Assembly (NCBI GenBank): GCA_020634575.1
Contig: JACKBM010000010.1
Location: 68,390-132,389, forward strand
DNA length: 64,000 nucleotides
Direction: 5' to 3'
DNA from: Ardenticatenales bacterium
Lineage (GTDB): Bacteria; Chloroflexota; Anaerolineae; Promineifilales; Promineifilaceae
Part shown: piece by piece, positions 24,594-33,507 of the stretch
How the letters are laid out: the number at the start of each line of letters is the position of its first letter
Numbering within the stretch: position 1 is the stretch's first letter
Translations under genes and position numbers: made by a program
Notes under the pieces: model-generated
Database searches by the model: none
The model's input: only the letters and a program-made list of their open reading frames with translations
Told to the model about the DNA's origin: nothing

Positions 24594-25055
24594 ATGCTTT
24601 ACTTTGGATATTGCACGTTGCTGGATGTGGCCGAGATGGCCCGCTTTTGTCCCGGGGCCAAACCGGCCGGTGTTGCCCAACTCACTGGCTATCAACTTTG
24701 CTTCTCCCGCTATCAAAGCGACCCGACCGGAGGCTCCTGCGACATTGTTGCCCGGCCGGGCCACCGCATGTGGGGTTTGCTTTATGAAATGATCCCGGCC
24801 GAATATGACGAGCTGGATCGATTGGCCGGCGTCGACAAGGGGCACCTGGCGCGCATCGATATCCTGGTGACGCTGGCCGACGGGCGGCGGTTGGCAGTGA
24901 CGACGTATCAGAATCCGGGACCGGCCGGTCCGTTCACTCCCACGCCCGCCTACTGCGAACCGATTTTGCGCGGTGCCCAAGCCATCGAATTGCCCGCAAC
25001 CTATATTGCCGAGCTAAACGAGATTATCGCCGCTCACGGCGTGTCCCAATCTTAA
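24594..25055 (+). CDS. Gamma-glutamylcyclotransferase-fold protein
   Basis: 153 aa from ATG 24594. The start YFGYCTLL matches the YFAYGSNL substrate loop of the family, and GTVxGLLYE-like MWGLLYEMIPAEYDELDRLA follows. The position of the catalytic Glu in gamma-glutamylcyclotransferase (LDxxEGV) is Ala here (LDRLAGVDKG), so classical cyclotransferase activity is doubtful. The fold may serve another amine or may be inactive. It lies between a hydrolase and a VOC protein, spaced as an operon. Confidence 0.75.
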   Translation: MLYFGYCTLLDVAEMARFCPGAKPAGVAQLTGYQLCFSRYQSDPTGGSCDIVARPGHRMWGLLYEMIPAEYDELDRLAGVDKGHLARIDILVTLADGRRLAVTTYQNPGPAGPFTPTPAYCEPILRGAQAIELPATYIAELNEIIAAHGVSQS

Positions 25056-25065
25056 GGAGGAAATG

Positions 25066-25935
25066 ATGAGCAACACCATCCCCAACATCCAGGCGACCAA
25101 TGCTTTTTACTATTATCGCGATGTCAATGCCGCCTGGGCTTTTTACCGAGACATCCTGGGCCTGGAAACGGTCGTCGACTACGGCTTTGCCAAAATCATG
25201 CGTGTCGCCCGTAACACCTATCTCACCCTGGTCGATGCGGCCCAGGGAATGCATGATGCCGACGAACCCAAGAGCGTCACCCTGGCGATGGTTACCGACG
25301 AAGTGGCGGAATGGTATGATTATTTGGTCGGCGCCGGGGTGACGATGCACAAGGGCTACAACCCCAAACCGGGTAGCAACCACGATGGCTTTGTCGCCCT
25401 GGACCCCGAAGGGTATTTCCTCGAGTTCGAGATCTTCAATCCTCATCCCGAAAATGAGCAGATATTGCCGCTACTGGCCGAGATTGAGCCGCTTTATACC
25501 GGCCTGGGCTCGCGGCCGGCGGCGCTGGGCATACGGGCTACGGTGCAGTGGCTTTATTACAAGGACATTCCCCGCATGATGGCTTTTTATGAGTCGTTAC
25601 TGGGCGTGAGCCTGGCTGTCGATCAGGGTTGGGCCAAGGTGTACCAGGTCGCCGGCAGCGGTTTTCTGGGACTGGTTGATGGGGCGAAGGGATTGCATGG
25701 GACCACACCGGAAAAATGTGTCACCGTCAGCTTTTTTACCGGGGATGTTGAGGGCTGGTTTGCCCGCGCCGCGGCTCGCGACGATCTGCGGCTGCGCACC
25801 CCTGCCGTTGGCGATGAGAGCGGCAAAGTACGCATCTTCGTCGGTTATGATCCCGAAGGCTATTTCCTGGAATGGGATACGTTTGTGCCGGATCCGGCGA
25901 ATGAGAAGCTGCTGGGTTATCTGGCCGCTAATTGA
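25066..25935 (+). CDS. Two-domain VOC (glyoxalase/bleomycin resistance) protein
   Basis: 289 aa. Two tandem vicinal-oxygen-chelate domains, each about 125 residues: the first with FYYYRDVNAAWAFYRDILGL and DPEGYFLEFEIFNP, the second with LYYKDIPRMMAFYESLLGVS and DPEGYFLEWDTFVP. Each domain ends in the expected metal-ligand Glu strand (FLEF, FLEW). AAGGAGG at 25054-25060 is optimally placed for ATG 25066 (ATG 25063 overlaps). Substrate unknown; family members include glyoxalases, dioxygenases and drug-binding proteins. Confidence 0.9.
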   Translation: MSNTIPNIQATNAFYYYRDVNAAWAFYRDILGLETVVDYGFAKIMRVARNTYLTLVDAAQGMHDADEPKSVTLAMVTDEVAEWYDYLVGAGVTMHKGYNPKPGSNHDGFVALDPEGYFLEFEIFNPHPENEQILPLLAEIEPLYTGLGSRPAALGIRATVQWLYYKDIPRMMAFYESLLGVSLAVDQGWAKVYQVAGSGFLGLVDGAKGLHGTTPEKCVTVSFFTGDVEGWFARAAARDDLRLRTPAVGDESGKVRIFVGYDPEGYFLEWDTFVPDPANEKLLGYLAAN

Positions 25936-26331
25936 GCAAGTGCGGCTTGTAAACCTGGACCAGTGTCAGCGGTGGCCCATGAGACAGTCGTGCCGATGGC
26001 CGCGGTGCTGCTCAGAGGTGGCGGGCAATAAAGACACACAATGGAAACAAAACACAGAAAGGGTCCGTCGATTGGCGGTGAGCTGTTCACCCTGATGGGG
26101 CAGAGTATGACAACAACTGTCATTAAACACTCCAGGTGCTCACTAACAGCAATAAAACGTCGTGAGGGTGTACGGTTGAAAGTGCAGCGTTTAATGGCTA
26201 TCAGGCAACGATGTGCGTGGCAGCCATTGCGAGCAGTTGAGCATGGCAGCATCGCTATGATGAAAAGGGATGCCGGTATAACTCCTGGAAAATCGTAGCG
26301 ATATGGAGAAAGGCTTTACGTTGGGCCGGAC
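25936..26331. other. Gene-poor stretch opening the low-GC patch
   Basis: No supported gene. Short frames on both strands (for example 26041-26298 plus) have no recognisable domain and look like eroded sequence. Base composition turns clearly more AT-rich from about 26.0 kb, and no ACCGGCCGGT site occurs between 24.9 and 29.5 kb. It may be the scar of an insertion. Confidence 0.4.
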
Positions 26332-26631
26332 TTGAAACATAAGATCAGTAAGCTGGCAATGCTGTCGCTCATCATATCAGGCTTGGGGAATCTAGCGACA
26401 TGGCTTGTCTTGCTCTGGACCTATTTCACCGTGCCGCCTCTTGGGGTAGTTGAGTACCTTCCGCTCGGACTCACGGCCCTACTCTTGAAGGTTGCCTATC
26501 TCCTTTCTGTGAGCATTGCCATTATCGCAGCTGTTGTGAACAAGACCTTTTCACCAGACGTAAAGATGGCTTTGTTGATCAGTGTGCTTTCTTATCCATT
26601 GTTCTTGGCAGGGGTGTATATCGTCCTATAG
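26332..26631 (+). CDS. Small membrane protein
   Basis: 99 aa from a TTG start, with three hydrophobic segments: about 8-30 (LAMLSLIISGLGNLATWLVL), 42-70 and 78-98. No family recognised. Codon use is more AT-rich than in surrounding genes. No good ribosome site is seen, so the start, and perhaps the gene itself, is uncertain. It precedes a lipoprotein of similar composition. Confidence 0.5.
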   Translation: MKHKISKLAMLSLIISGLGNLATWLVLLWTYFTVPPLGVVEYLPLGLTALLLKVAYLLSVSIAIIAAVVNKTFSPDVKMALLISVLSYPLFLAGVYIVL

Positions 26632-26736
26632 AGATGGGTAAAATACATGACGGCACTTGTCAATTGAGAAGCTGGTTGCACTAAAGAGTCGGGCGCAGAG
26701 CGCCCAAGGGGATATGATTTCACGGAGAATCGACAT

Positions 26737-28011
26737 ATGCCAAAACTTGCTCTGTTTTCCGTATTTATGTTCGTATTTTTCACTGCATGTGTTGCTAATA
26801 GCCAGCTTGAACCCGGGGTTGAATCGGCTGCATTTCCCGAAAACCTCGTGGCTCCGGTCAAGCTTTCAGAAGGGTTGCCCCTAGTCGAAAGACAAATAGC
26901 TTATTGTGAATTTGACCTTTCACTAGGGCGCCCTCAGGGGGAGATAAAGATAACAAGTCCTCTTGGCACAAGCGGCTTTTACGTGGAATCGCCTGTTCCT
27001 GCCGCGACAAATTCAGACATAGGATGTCTCGGGCCAACTGTCTTCGGTTTGGATTGGTCACCAGATGGCAAGGCCTTGCTCTTCAATCTTGGGCCTAGTG
27101 TACCTGCAAAGTCTGATGTAGATACAAACGGCCAGCCTGTAAATTCTTCGGTTTTGCTAAACCCGCCAAAATATACTTTTTATGGCTTTGCTCACGCCCC
27201 TACCTGGTCGCCACAAGGGAATCTTATTGCATTCATCAGTAAATTCCAGGAAGGTCCTGGGCAAATAGGTGAACCGCCTTTTGCCCCCAGTCTCTTTATC
27301 AGTGAATCAGATGGTTCAGACCCTAGATTCTTTGTACAAGAACAAACAGGTGGTGGTATTTCCAGTTATCCAGTATGGTCACATGATGGCACTCGTGTAG
27401 CTTATATGCTTAGTTTGCCGGCCAATGGTATGGGTATCCTGGATGTGGAATCGGGGGAGGTTACCTATTTTGATGCGCAAAACTTCTATGAAATTCCTCA
27501 AGGAGTTTTAGAATTACATGGAATCCGTCCCCGTGACAGTATTGCCTGGCTTCCAGGTGACAAAATCATCTTGTTTTTGACTAATAGTGAGTCTGAAACG
27601 GAAGATATTTTGTGGCGTGTAGAAGTAGAGAGTGGCAACTTGACCAAAATGTACCAGGCGAATATTAAACAAATAGCATTGTCACCAGATGGAAAGACAT
27701 TAGCTTTGATTACAGCAGAGGGATTCCCAGAGAAGCACATGATTAAAACGCTATCCCTTACGGATGAGATGCGGTTGCAGAATCTGGTAACTGAGTCTGT
27801 TTGGGAAAATGCGACTAATCAGGAAATTGAAATCAGAGATTTGGCCTGGTCATTAGATGGCCGTTATCTTGCTTTTGCTGCCGATCCTGACAACAATTTT
27901 GATCTCTTTGTTTGGGATACCCAGACTACAGAGTTCACACAATTGACGCATACGCCCAAGCTAGCTGAATTCGCTCTAGCGTGGCGCCCCTCTCTCGAAA
28001 CCGATAACTGA
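26737..28011 (+). CDS. TolB-like beta-propeller lipoprotein
   Basis: 424 aa. Lipobox FTAC with lipidated Cys18 after a short hydrophobic leader. The body has PD40/WD40-like repeats recognisable as FGLDWSPDGKALLFN, APTWSPQGNLIAFIS, YPVWSHDGTRVAYML, IALSPDGKTLALIT and DLAWSLDGRYLAFAA, each ending one blade of a six- or seven-bladed propeller. It should be anchored outside the membrane and bind a protein or glycan partner. Base composition is distinctly lower in GC than that of its neighbours, suggesting recent acquisition. Confidence 0.88.
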   Translation: MPKLALFSVFMFVFFTACVANSQLEPGVESAAFPENLVAPVKLSEGLPLVERQIAYCEFDLSLGRPQGEIKITSPLGTSGFYVESPVPAATNSDIGCLGPTVFGLDWSPDGKALLFNLGPSVPAKSDVDTNGQPVNSSVLLNPPKYTFYGFAHAPTWSPQGNLIAFISKFQEGPGQIGEPPFAPSLFISESDGSDPRFFVQEQTGGGISSYPVWSHDGTRVAYMLSLPANGMGILDVESGEVTYFDAQNFYEIPQGVLELHGIRPRDSIAWLPGDKIILFLTNSESETEDILWRVEVESGNLTKMYQANIKQIALSPDGKTLALITAEGFPEKHMIKTLSLTDEMRLQNLVTESVWENATNQEIEIRDLAWSLDGRYLAFAADPDNNFDLFVWDTQTTEFTQLTHTPKLAEFALAWRPSLETDN

Positions 28012-28023
28012 GGATCTATCCGC

Positions 28024-28057
28024 AAAGGAGGTAGACACGGCCATGCCCACCTCCTTT
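28024..28057 (+). terminator. Terminator hairpin
   Basis: AAAGGAGGT (28024-28032) pairs with ACCTCCTTT (28049-28057), 12 nt after the lipoprotein stop codon. With A and T runs on either side it can work in both directions, between two convergent genes. Confidence 0.75.
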
Positions 28058-28086
28058 ATTATCGTAAGTTCAGGTGATGCGATGCG

Positions 28087-29160
28087 CTACTGGCTCCGCC
28101 AGGCGGCCAGGGCGTGGGCGACGCGGTCCATCTGCTCGGCGGTGCCGATGCTGAAGCGGAGGTGATCGTTGAGGTCGTACATCCCCATCGGCCGTATCAC
28201 GATCCCTTCATTACGCAGAAACGCATAACAATCCTTGGCCTCGGCAGCCGAAGCAAATTTACAGAGGACAAAGCTGGTCTGGCTGCGGATCGGCGCCAGG
28301 CCCAGCTCTTCAAGCTGGTCGGTGAATTGTTCGCGGGCGACCCGGTTGAGGGCGCGTACCCGGGCGACGTGGGCCTGATCCACCATGGCGATCTCCGCCG
28401 CCGCCGTGCTCAGCGAAGAGACGGCGTTGGGGATTTTGACCTGGCGAATAAGCTGCATCGTCTCCTCCGGGAAGTAGCCCCAGCCAACGCGCATACCAGC
28501 CAGACCATACACCTTGGAGAAGGTGCGGACGATGGCCGTGTTGCCCCGGTCGGCCAGGTCAAAGTTGGCGCTGTAGCGCTCCTCGTCCACGTACTCACTG
28601 TACGCTTCGTCCAGTAGAAGCAGCACATCATCCGGCAAATTGTCGCGTAGGCGCTCAATTTCGGCCCGGGGGAGATAGGTGCCGGTCGGGTTGCCAGGGT
28701 TGGCCAGGAAGATCATGCTGGTATCCGGCCGGACCGCCGCCAGAATGTTGTCCACACTCACGGTCAGGTCAGACTCCAGGGCAATGTTGGCCTGGCCATC
28801 ATTCAGCTTCGTCGCCATCTGAAAATATTGGTAGCCGTACTGGCTGGAAACGGCTGAGCGGCCAGCTTCCAGGTACAACGTGGCCAAAAAATAGAGCAGC
28901 GTGGTTGAGCCGGCGCCGCACCAGACCCGCTCAGGGTCCAGCCCGTGCGTCTGGGCGATGGTGTGGCGCAAGCTGGTGAAATCATGGTCTGGGTAGAGCG
29001 ACGGGTTGAGGACATTCTGTCGTAAATAGTCGGCCACGCCCGGGGCGACGCCATGCATACTTTCGTTTTTGGACAGTTGCAGCAGCTCTTCACCATCCGG
29101 GTCGGTGACGCTGGAAAGTTCAAAGGGGGGCAGATTTTGGAATGTTGCGCGTGGTTTCAT
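28087..29160 (-). CDS. Histidinol-phosphate-aminotransferase-like PLP enzyme
   Basis: 357 aa fold-type I aminotransferase. LSKNESMHG and YPDHDFTSLRHTIA at the start, FLANPGNPTGTYLP for PLP binding, LDEAYSEYV, and Schiff-base Lys216 in RTFSKVYGLAGMRVGWGYFP. The arrangement matches HisC, and it would transfer an amino group onto imidazole-acetol phosphate or an aromatic or other 2-oxo acid. There are no other his genes nearby, so HisC identity is not certain; secondary-metabolite or aromatic aminotransferases look the same. Confidence 0.88.
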   Translation of the reverse strand: MKPRATFQNLPPFELSSVTDPDGEELLQLSKNESMHGVAPGVADYLRQNVLNPSLYPDHDFTSLRHTIAQTHGLDPERVWCGAGSTTLLYFLATLYLEAGRSAVSSQYGYQYFQMATKLNDGQANIALESDLTVSVDNILAAVRPDTSMIFLANPGNPTGTYLPRAEIERLRDNLPDDVLLLLDEAYSEYVDEERYSANFDLADRGNTAIVRTFSKVYGLAGMRVGWGYFPEETMQLIRQVKIPNAVSSLSTAAAEIAMVDQAHVARVRALNRVAREQFTDQLEELGLAPIRSQTSFVLCKFASAAEAKDCYAFLRNEGIVIRPMGMYDLNDHLRFSIGTAEQMDRVAHALAAWRSQ

Positions 29161-29169
29161 GAGACCTCG

Positions 29170-29197
29170 GGTTAGCTGTTAGCTAATAGCTGTCAGC
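29170..29197. repeat. AGCTGTTAGC-type repeat
   Basis: GGTTAGCTGTTAGCTAATAG continues into CTGTCAGCTC. Same family as 3960-4002. It sits between divergent genes. Confidence 0.7.
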
Positions 29198-29343
29198 TCT
29201 TAGGATTACTTTGAACGGCCAGGGGTGATCGGCAGGGTCTCAGACGTCGGCGATGGGCGAATGACTGCGGGTCACCAACGGCTGATCTTATCGCAACCAA
29301 CTACAAAATGCCCAAAAACAATCCGTGTGATAAAACCGCGCGC

Positions 29344-30378
29344 ATGACAGACGTCGTAAAAATCGTCAATGCCAGCGCGCCTACCCGGATCTGTGACAAT
29401 GGGGGTTGGACTGATACCTGGTTTGCCGGCCGCGGGCGCATCTTCAACATCGCCATTACACCGCGGGTTGAAGTGCAGATTCGTTGTCGGGCACTTGCCC
29501 AAAGTCGGCCACGGGTGCTGATCAACGCGGCTAATTTTGGCGACCGGTATGTGTGGAGCGGCTGGGCGACCGGCCGGTACGAACGCCATCCCCTCCTGGA
29601 GGCGACCATCGACCAGATCGGGCTGCCTGATGAGCTCGCCCTGGAAATCGACATCTATTCCGAAGCGCCGCACGGTGCTTCAATGGGGACCTCGGCGGCC
29701 GTTTGCGTGGCTCTGGCGGCGGCGCTCGACGCCCTCACGCCGGGCCGGCGCACCCCGCACGAGCTGGCCTACGCCGCCCACGCGGTGGAGACAGAGAGGC
29801 TGGGCCAGCAATCCGGTATTCAGGATCAGCTGGCGGCGGCCTATGGCGGGATTAACTATATCGAGATGGAAGATTATCCGGCGGCGACGGTTGAGCAGTT
29901 GGCGTTGCCACCGGCGACCTTGCTGGAGCTGGAGCGCCGGCTGCTGCTGGTGTATCTGGGCCGGCCGCACCACTCCTCGGCGGTGCATGAGATGGTGATA
30001 CGGAGGTTGGAGATGGCGGGACCGGCCGGTTCCCAGCTTGAGCCGTTACGTCAGGCCGCCACCGCCAGCCGGGCGGCGCTTCTGGCCGCTGATTTTGCCG
30101 CTTTCGGCGCGGCGCTGCAGCGGAATACTGAGGCGCAGCGAGCCTTGCACCCGGCCCTGGTGGGCGAGGCGGCCCAGGCAATAATCGAGATCGCCCGGCG
30201 GCATGAGGCGCTGGGCTGGAAAGTGAATGGCGCCGGTGGCGACGGCGGCTCAGTGGCTATCCTGACGGGGCCAGATCGGGCCGAAGCACGCGCCTTGCGG
30301 GCCGCAATCCTGGCCGCGAACCCGGCCTGGCGTTTGCTGCCGCTGGCCCTGAGCCCGGCCGGAGCGCAGGTCTGGTGA
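29344..30378 (+). CDS. GHMP-family sugar kinase
   Basis: 344 aa from ATG 29344, preferred because the twelve residues upstream look unstructured. SAPTRICDNGGWTDTW is the GHMP substrate-binding start, PHGASMGTSAAVCVALAAAL (about 112-131) is the ATP-binding loop, and KVNGAGGDGGSVAILTG near the C-terminus is the third motif. It resembles heptose- and fucose/galactose-type kinases (HddA family) more than mevalonate-pathway kinases. The substrate is probably a free sugar or sugar phosphate. The stop codon is followed within 6 nt by a capped REP doublet. Confidence 0.88.
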   Translation: MTDVVKIVNASAPTRICDNGGWTDTWFAGRGRIFNIAITPRVEVQIRCRALAQSRPRVLINAANFGDRYVWSGWATGRYERHPLLEATIDQIGLPDELALEIDIYSEAPHGASMGTSAAVCVALAAALDALTPGRRTPHELAYAAHAVETERLGQQSGIQDQLAAAYGGINYIEMEDYPAATVEQLALPPATLLELERRLLLVYLGRPHHSSAVHEMVIRRLEMAGPAGSQLEPLRQAATASRAALLAADFAAFGAALQRNTEAQRALHPALVGEAAQAIIEIARRHEALGWKVNGAGGDGGSVAILTGPDRAEARALRAAILAANPAWRLLPLALSPAGAQVW

Positions 30379-30381
30379 GCG

Positions 30382-30432
30382 GCGAGGGGTCCCCCACCCG
30401 ACGGGTACCGCACCCGTCGGGTCCCCAACCCC
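30382..30432. repeat. REP doublet with both caps
   Basis: CGAGGGGTCCCCCACCCGAC is mirrored by GTCGGGTCCCCAACCCCTCG, with ACCCGACGGGT and ACCCGTCGGGT as the two palindromic cores. A near-complete 51-bp inverted repeat just after the GHMP-kinase stop. Confidence 0.8.
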
Positions 30433-30545
30433 TCGGCAGCGGGAGGCGCGGCGCCGCGGGTTGGCGTCTGCCCTGGGCACGCCGGTGCAAATTGTGGCGC
30501 TGGCGTCGCCGCCAGCCTGCGCGCCAACCTGGCCCGCTGGCTGGC

Positions 30546-30662
30546 AACCTGACAGGTCCCCCCAACCTGACGGGTCCCCCCAACCTGACGGGTCCCCCCA
30601 ACCTGTCGGGTCCCCCCAACCTGTCGGGTCCCCCCAACCCGTCGGGTTGGCCAACCCCTTTC
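30546..30662. repeat. REP-unit array, 18-bp period
   Basis: Six units start at 30546, 30564, 30582, 30600, 30618 and 30636 (AACCTGACGGGTCCCCCC type), then a terminal AACCCC unit at 30653 spaced by 17 bp. The centre base flips from A to T after the third unit, so both polarities are present. The open frame that runs through it, upstream of the kinase-like gene, is repeat-derived and not coding. Confidence 0.85.
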
Positions 30663-30739
30663 GTGGGCGAATGGTGGGGCGGGCGTCGAATGCTGGCGCC
30701 GGTCCTGGGGTATGCTGGGCAAAACAGCAGGAGTTTGCC

Positions 30740-31753
30740 ATGAATGCCACCATCGCCCAGGTTGTGACAGCCGCCACTGGCTGGTCGTCAGCGCAGTTTC
30801 AGGTCCAGTTGCGCCCGCCGCTCACCATCCAGAGCAATAATCTGTACGATGTTATGGGGCCAGGGCCGCGGCTCATCGCCAAGGAATATCTCAACAAGGA
30901 CGAGCTGCCGGCCGCCCCCACCCGCGAGTTTCTCTCCCTTCAGCTCCTGGCCCCCTACAACATCGCGCCACAGCCGCGCTTTTTTGATCTGGCGGAAGGG
31001 CCGATCGTGCTCTATGAATTTATGAACGGTGAGATGTGGCCGGAGCAGTCGCCAACCCCTGCCATGCTGACGGGGCTGGCCGAAAGCTGGCTGACCATGC
31101 GGCGCCTGGGCTCGGATGGCCTCTGGGCATCGCGGGGCCTGGAGACGTTGCCGCAGATTGTCGTTAACACGGGCAAGCGGCTGCAGACTTATCTGGAGTG
31201 GGCCGAAGGGCAGATTGGCGTGACCACGGCCTTTGCTGCTGAGAGCCGCCATCTGCTGCAGCGGGCGGCAACGGCCCACGAAAAGCTAACGGCCCGGCCG
31301 ATCCTCCATTATTTCTGCCGCTCTGATCCCCGCTTCGCCAACCTGATCCACCGGCCGGATGGCCGGGTTGGTATGGTGGATTGGGAAGATGCCGGCCTGC
31401 ATGACCCGGCCTATGCCATCGCCGGCTTTTTTGGTCACGCCAACCAGGAACATCTGCTGACTGCAACAGACCGGGCCGTTTTTATGGCTGCGTATCGCGC
31501 GGGGCTGGCCGCGGACGAAGACCCCGAACTGCCGGCGCGAGTGGCCCTTTACGAGAGGCTGCTATCGGTCGCCTGGCTGGCGTTGTTGCTGGGAGCAGGT
31601 TGTAACCGGCCGGATCAGCGCGATTGGCAGGTTCATCATATGCCGGTGAACGCCAAGCTGCACCGCTTCCGCGCCCGTGCGTTGAGCGACTCCTATGCAG
31701 AATTCGAGCAGAAGCTGATGACGCTTGAACCCATCCCATTCTTTCCTACCTAG
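30740..31753 (+). CDS. APH-fold phosphotransferase
   Basis: 337 aa from ATG 30740, with CAGGAG just upstream; frames extending into the repeat array are rejected. Aminoglycoside-phosphotransferase/choline-kinase fold: the N-lobe Lys lies in RLIAKEYLNKDEL, the catalytic loop is FCRSDPRFANLIHRPDG (Asp and Asn in place) and the DFG-equivalent is MVDWEDAGLHDPAY. It phosphorylates a small hydroxyl compound of unknown identity. Adjacent to the GHMP kinase but separated from it by the repeats. Confidence 0.85.
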   Translation: MNATIAQVVTAATGWSSAQFQVQLRPPLTIQSNNLYDVMGPGPRLIAKEYLNKDELPAAPTREFLSLQLLAPYNIAPQPRFFDLAEGPIVLYEFMNGEMWPEQSPTPAMLTGLAESWLTMRRLGSDGLWASRGLETLPQIVVNTGKRLQTYLEWAEGQIGVTTAFAAESRHLLQRAATAHEKLTARPILHYFCRSDPRFANLIHRPDGRVGMVDWEDAGLHDPAYAIAGFFGHANQEHLLTATDRAVFMAAYRAGLAADEDPELPARVALYERLLSVAWLALLLGAGCNRPDQRDWQVHHMPVNAKLHRFRARALSDSYAEFEQKLMTLEPIPFFPT

Positions 31754-31812
31754 CCAGCCCGCGGCGCCTTGGCTACACTTCTGCAGAACCACAGACGTGG
31801 TCTGGAGAAAAT

Positions 31813-32337
31813 ATGAGCCAAACCATCGCCAAACCCCAGCCGGGCGAATATGCGCCCTATGCCATCATGTACATCGACCTGGTGCCAGATGATGGCCAGC
31901 TACTGACCCATCTCAGCCAAAATCTACAGACGGTTACCGAGCTGGCCCGGTCATTTCCCGTGGCCAGGCTGACCGCGCCCTGCGGTCCGGGTGAGTGGAC
32001 GATTCAGGAGATCCTGGTCCATATCATGGATACGGAGCGAGTGTTCGCCTACCGGACCCTGCGCCTGGCCCGGGGTGACAGGACCGTGCTACCCGGCTTT
32101 GCGGAGAACGACTATGCCGCCGCCTCCCGCGCCAATGAGCGCACCCTGGCAGATATCTTGACCGAGTACGAGGCCGTGCGGCAGGCTTCGGTGACCTTGC
32201 TGGGTAGCTTTGCTGAGGAGATCTGGACGCGGACCGGCAGCGCCAGCGGCAATCCCTTGAGCGTGCGTGGGGCGGCTTTCCAGATTGCCGGCCACGAATT
32301 GCACCACCTTTACAGCATTCGCGAAAATTATCTGTAG
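31813..32337 (+). CDS. DinB-family protein
   Basis: 174 aa four-helix-bundle protein of the DinB/YfiT superfamily. WTIQEILVHIMDTERVFAYR carries the first metal-ligand His, and AGHELHHLYSIRENYL at the C-terminus the other two. Members act as metal-dependent thiol transferases (bacillithiol or mycothiol S-transferases) or are uncharacterised. A second DinB paralogue lies at 45673. Confidence 0.9.
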   Translation: MSQTIAKPQPGEYAPYAIMYIDLVPDDGQLLTHLSQNLQTVTELARSFPVARLTAPCGPGEWTIQEILVHIMDTERVFAYRTLRLARGDRTVLPGFAENDYAAASRANERTLADILTEYEAVRQASVTLLGSFAEEIWTRTGSASGNPLSVRGAAFQIAGHELHHLYSIRENYL

Positions 32338-32370
32338 GTGCGTTGCCCGTACTGCCCGGGAGAGAATGGG

Positions 32371-32424
32371 CCGCGAATGCTTCGCTTCGCTCAGCACAGG
32401 TTCAGCGAAGCGAAGCATTTGCGG
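32371..32424. repeat. Inverted repeat, CGCGAAT/GCTTCGCTT type
   Basis: CCGCGAATGCTTCGCTTCGC is mirrored by GCGAAGCGAAGCATTTGCGG around a 12-bp centre that contains CAGCACAGG. It lies between the DinB and alcohol dehydrogenase genes. Confidence 0.75.
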
Positions 32425-32445
32425 CAAAACTAGTAGGAGCGAACG

Positions 32446-33489
32446 ATGAAAGCAGTTTATTACGAGCAATTTGGCGGCCCGATTCGTGTGGAGACCGTAC
32501 CCGACCCGGAGCCGGCCTCGGAAGGCGTGGTGATTCAGGTGGCTGCTACCGGTCTCTGCCGGAGTGACTGGCACGGTTGGATGGGACATGACCCGGACAT
32601 GCGCCTGCCGCACGTCCCCGGGCATGAGCTGGCTGGCGTGGTCAGCGCGGTGGGCCGCGATGTGCGTCGTTGGCAAGTGGGCGACCGGGTGACGGTGCCC
32701 TTCGTGAGCGGCTGCGGTCATTGTCCCGAATGCCTTTCCGGTAACCACCACGTCTGTGATACCCAGTTCCAGCCCGGTTTCACCCATTGGGGTTCTTTTG
32801 CCGACTATGTCGCTCTGGAATACGCCGATATCAACCTGGTGCGCTTGCCGGAATGGCTGGGGTTTGACACGGCGGCCAGCTTAGGCTGCCGCTTTGTAAC
32901 CTCGTTTCGGGCGGTGGTTGACCAGGGCAAGGTGACGGCCGGCCAATGGGTGGCCGTGCATGGTTGTGGCGGCGTGGGGCTGTCCGCCATCATGATCGCG
33001 ACGGCGCTGGGCGCTCAGGTGGTGGGAATCGACATTGACGAGGCGAAGCTGGAGTTGGCCCGCTCGCTGGGGGCCGTCGCCACGGTGAACGGGGCGACCA
33101 GCGCCGACGTTGTGGCCGAGGTTCGCGAGCTGACCGGTGGTGGCGCTCACGTGTCGCTGGACGCGCTGGGTAATCCGTCTACCTGCTTCAACTCCATCGC
33201 TAATTTGCGCAAGCGGGGCAAGCACGTTCAGGTTGGCCTGCTCCTGGGTGAGCAGAGCCGCCCGGCCCTGCCGATGGATCTGGTTCTGGCCTATGAGCTG
33301 GAGATTCTGGGCAGCCATGGGATGCAGGCCCATCGTTACCCGGAGATGCTGGCGATGATCGAGCGGGGCTGGTTGCAGCCGGAGCGGCTAATCGGCCGGC
33401 GCATTGGGCTGTCTGAGGCGCCGGCGGCCTTGCAGGCGATGGATAGTTTTGCGACGATGGGGATCACGATTATTGAACCGGCCGGTTAG
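32446..33489 (+). CDS. Zinc-dependent alcohol dehydrogenase
   Basis: 347 aa medium-chain dehydrogenase. Catalytic-zinc ligands Cys38 (GLCRSDWHG) and His60-Glu61 (PGHELAG); structural-zinc cysteines 90, 93, 96 and 104 ([15 protein letters not shown]); Rossmann motif [11 protein letters not shown]. All hallmark residues are present. The last codons before the stop lie in an ACCGGCCGGT decamer (33477-33486), so the C-terminus reads EPAG. Substrate unknown; adjacency to the agmatinase-like gene (18 nt) suggests a shared transcript and a polyamine- or amino-alcohol-type pathway, which is speculative. Confidence 0.92.
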   Translation: MKAVYYEQFGGPIRVETVPDPEPASEGVVIQVAATGLCRSDWHGWMGHDPDMRLPHVPGHELAGVVSAVGRDVRRWQVGDRVTVPFVSGCGHCPECLSGNHHVCDTQFQPGFTHWGSFADYVALEYADINLVRLPEWLGFDTAASLGCRFVTSFRAVVDQGKVTAGQWVAVHGCGGVGLSAIMIATALGAQVVGIDIDEAKLELARSLGAVATVNGATSADVVAEVRELTGGGAHVSLDALGNPSTCFNSIANLRKRGKHVQVGLLLGEQSRPALPMDLVLAYELEILGSHGMQAHRYPEMLAMIERGWLQPERLIGRRIGLSEAPAALQAMDSFATMGITIIEPAG

Positions 33490-33507
33490 CAACAGGAAGA
33501 ACGCCAG

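Noticed and set aside
26041..26298. An 85-codon plus-strand gene
   Set aside because: No domain, no ribosome site, composition like eroded non-coding DNA.
30461..30739. Long N-terminal extension of the APH-fold kinase
   Set aside because: It translates a REP array; the ATG at 30740 has a ribosome site and begins the conserved domain.
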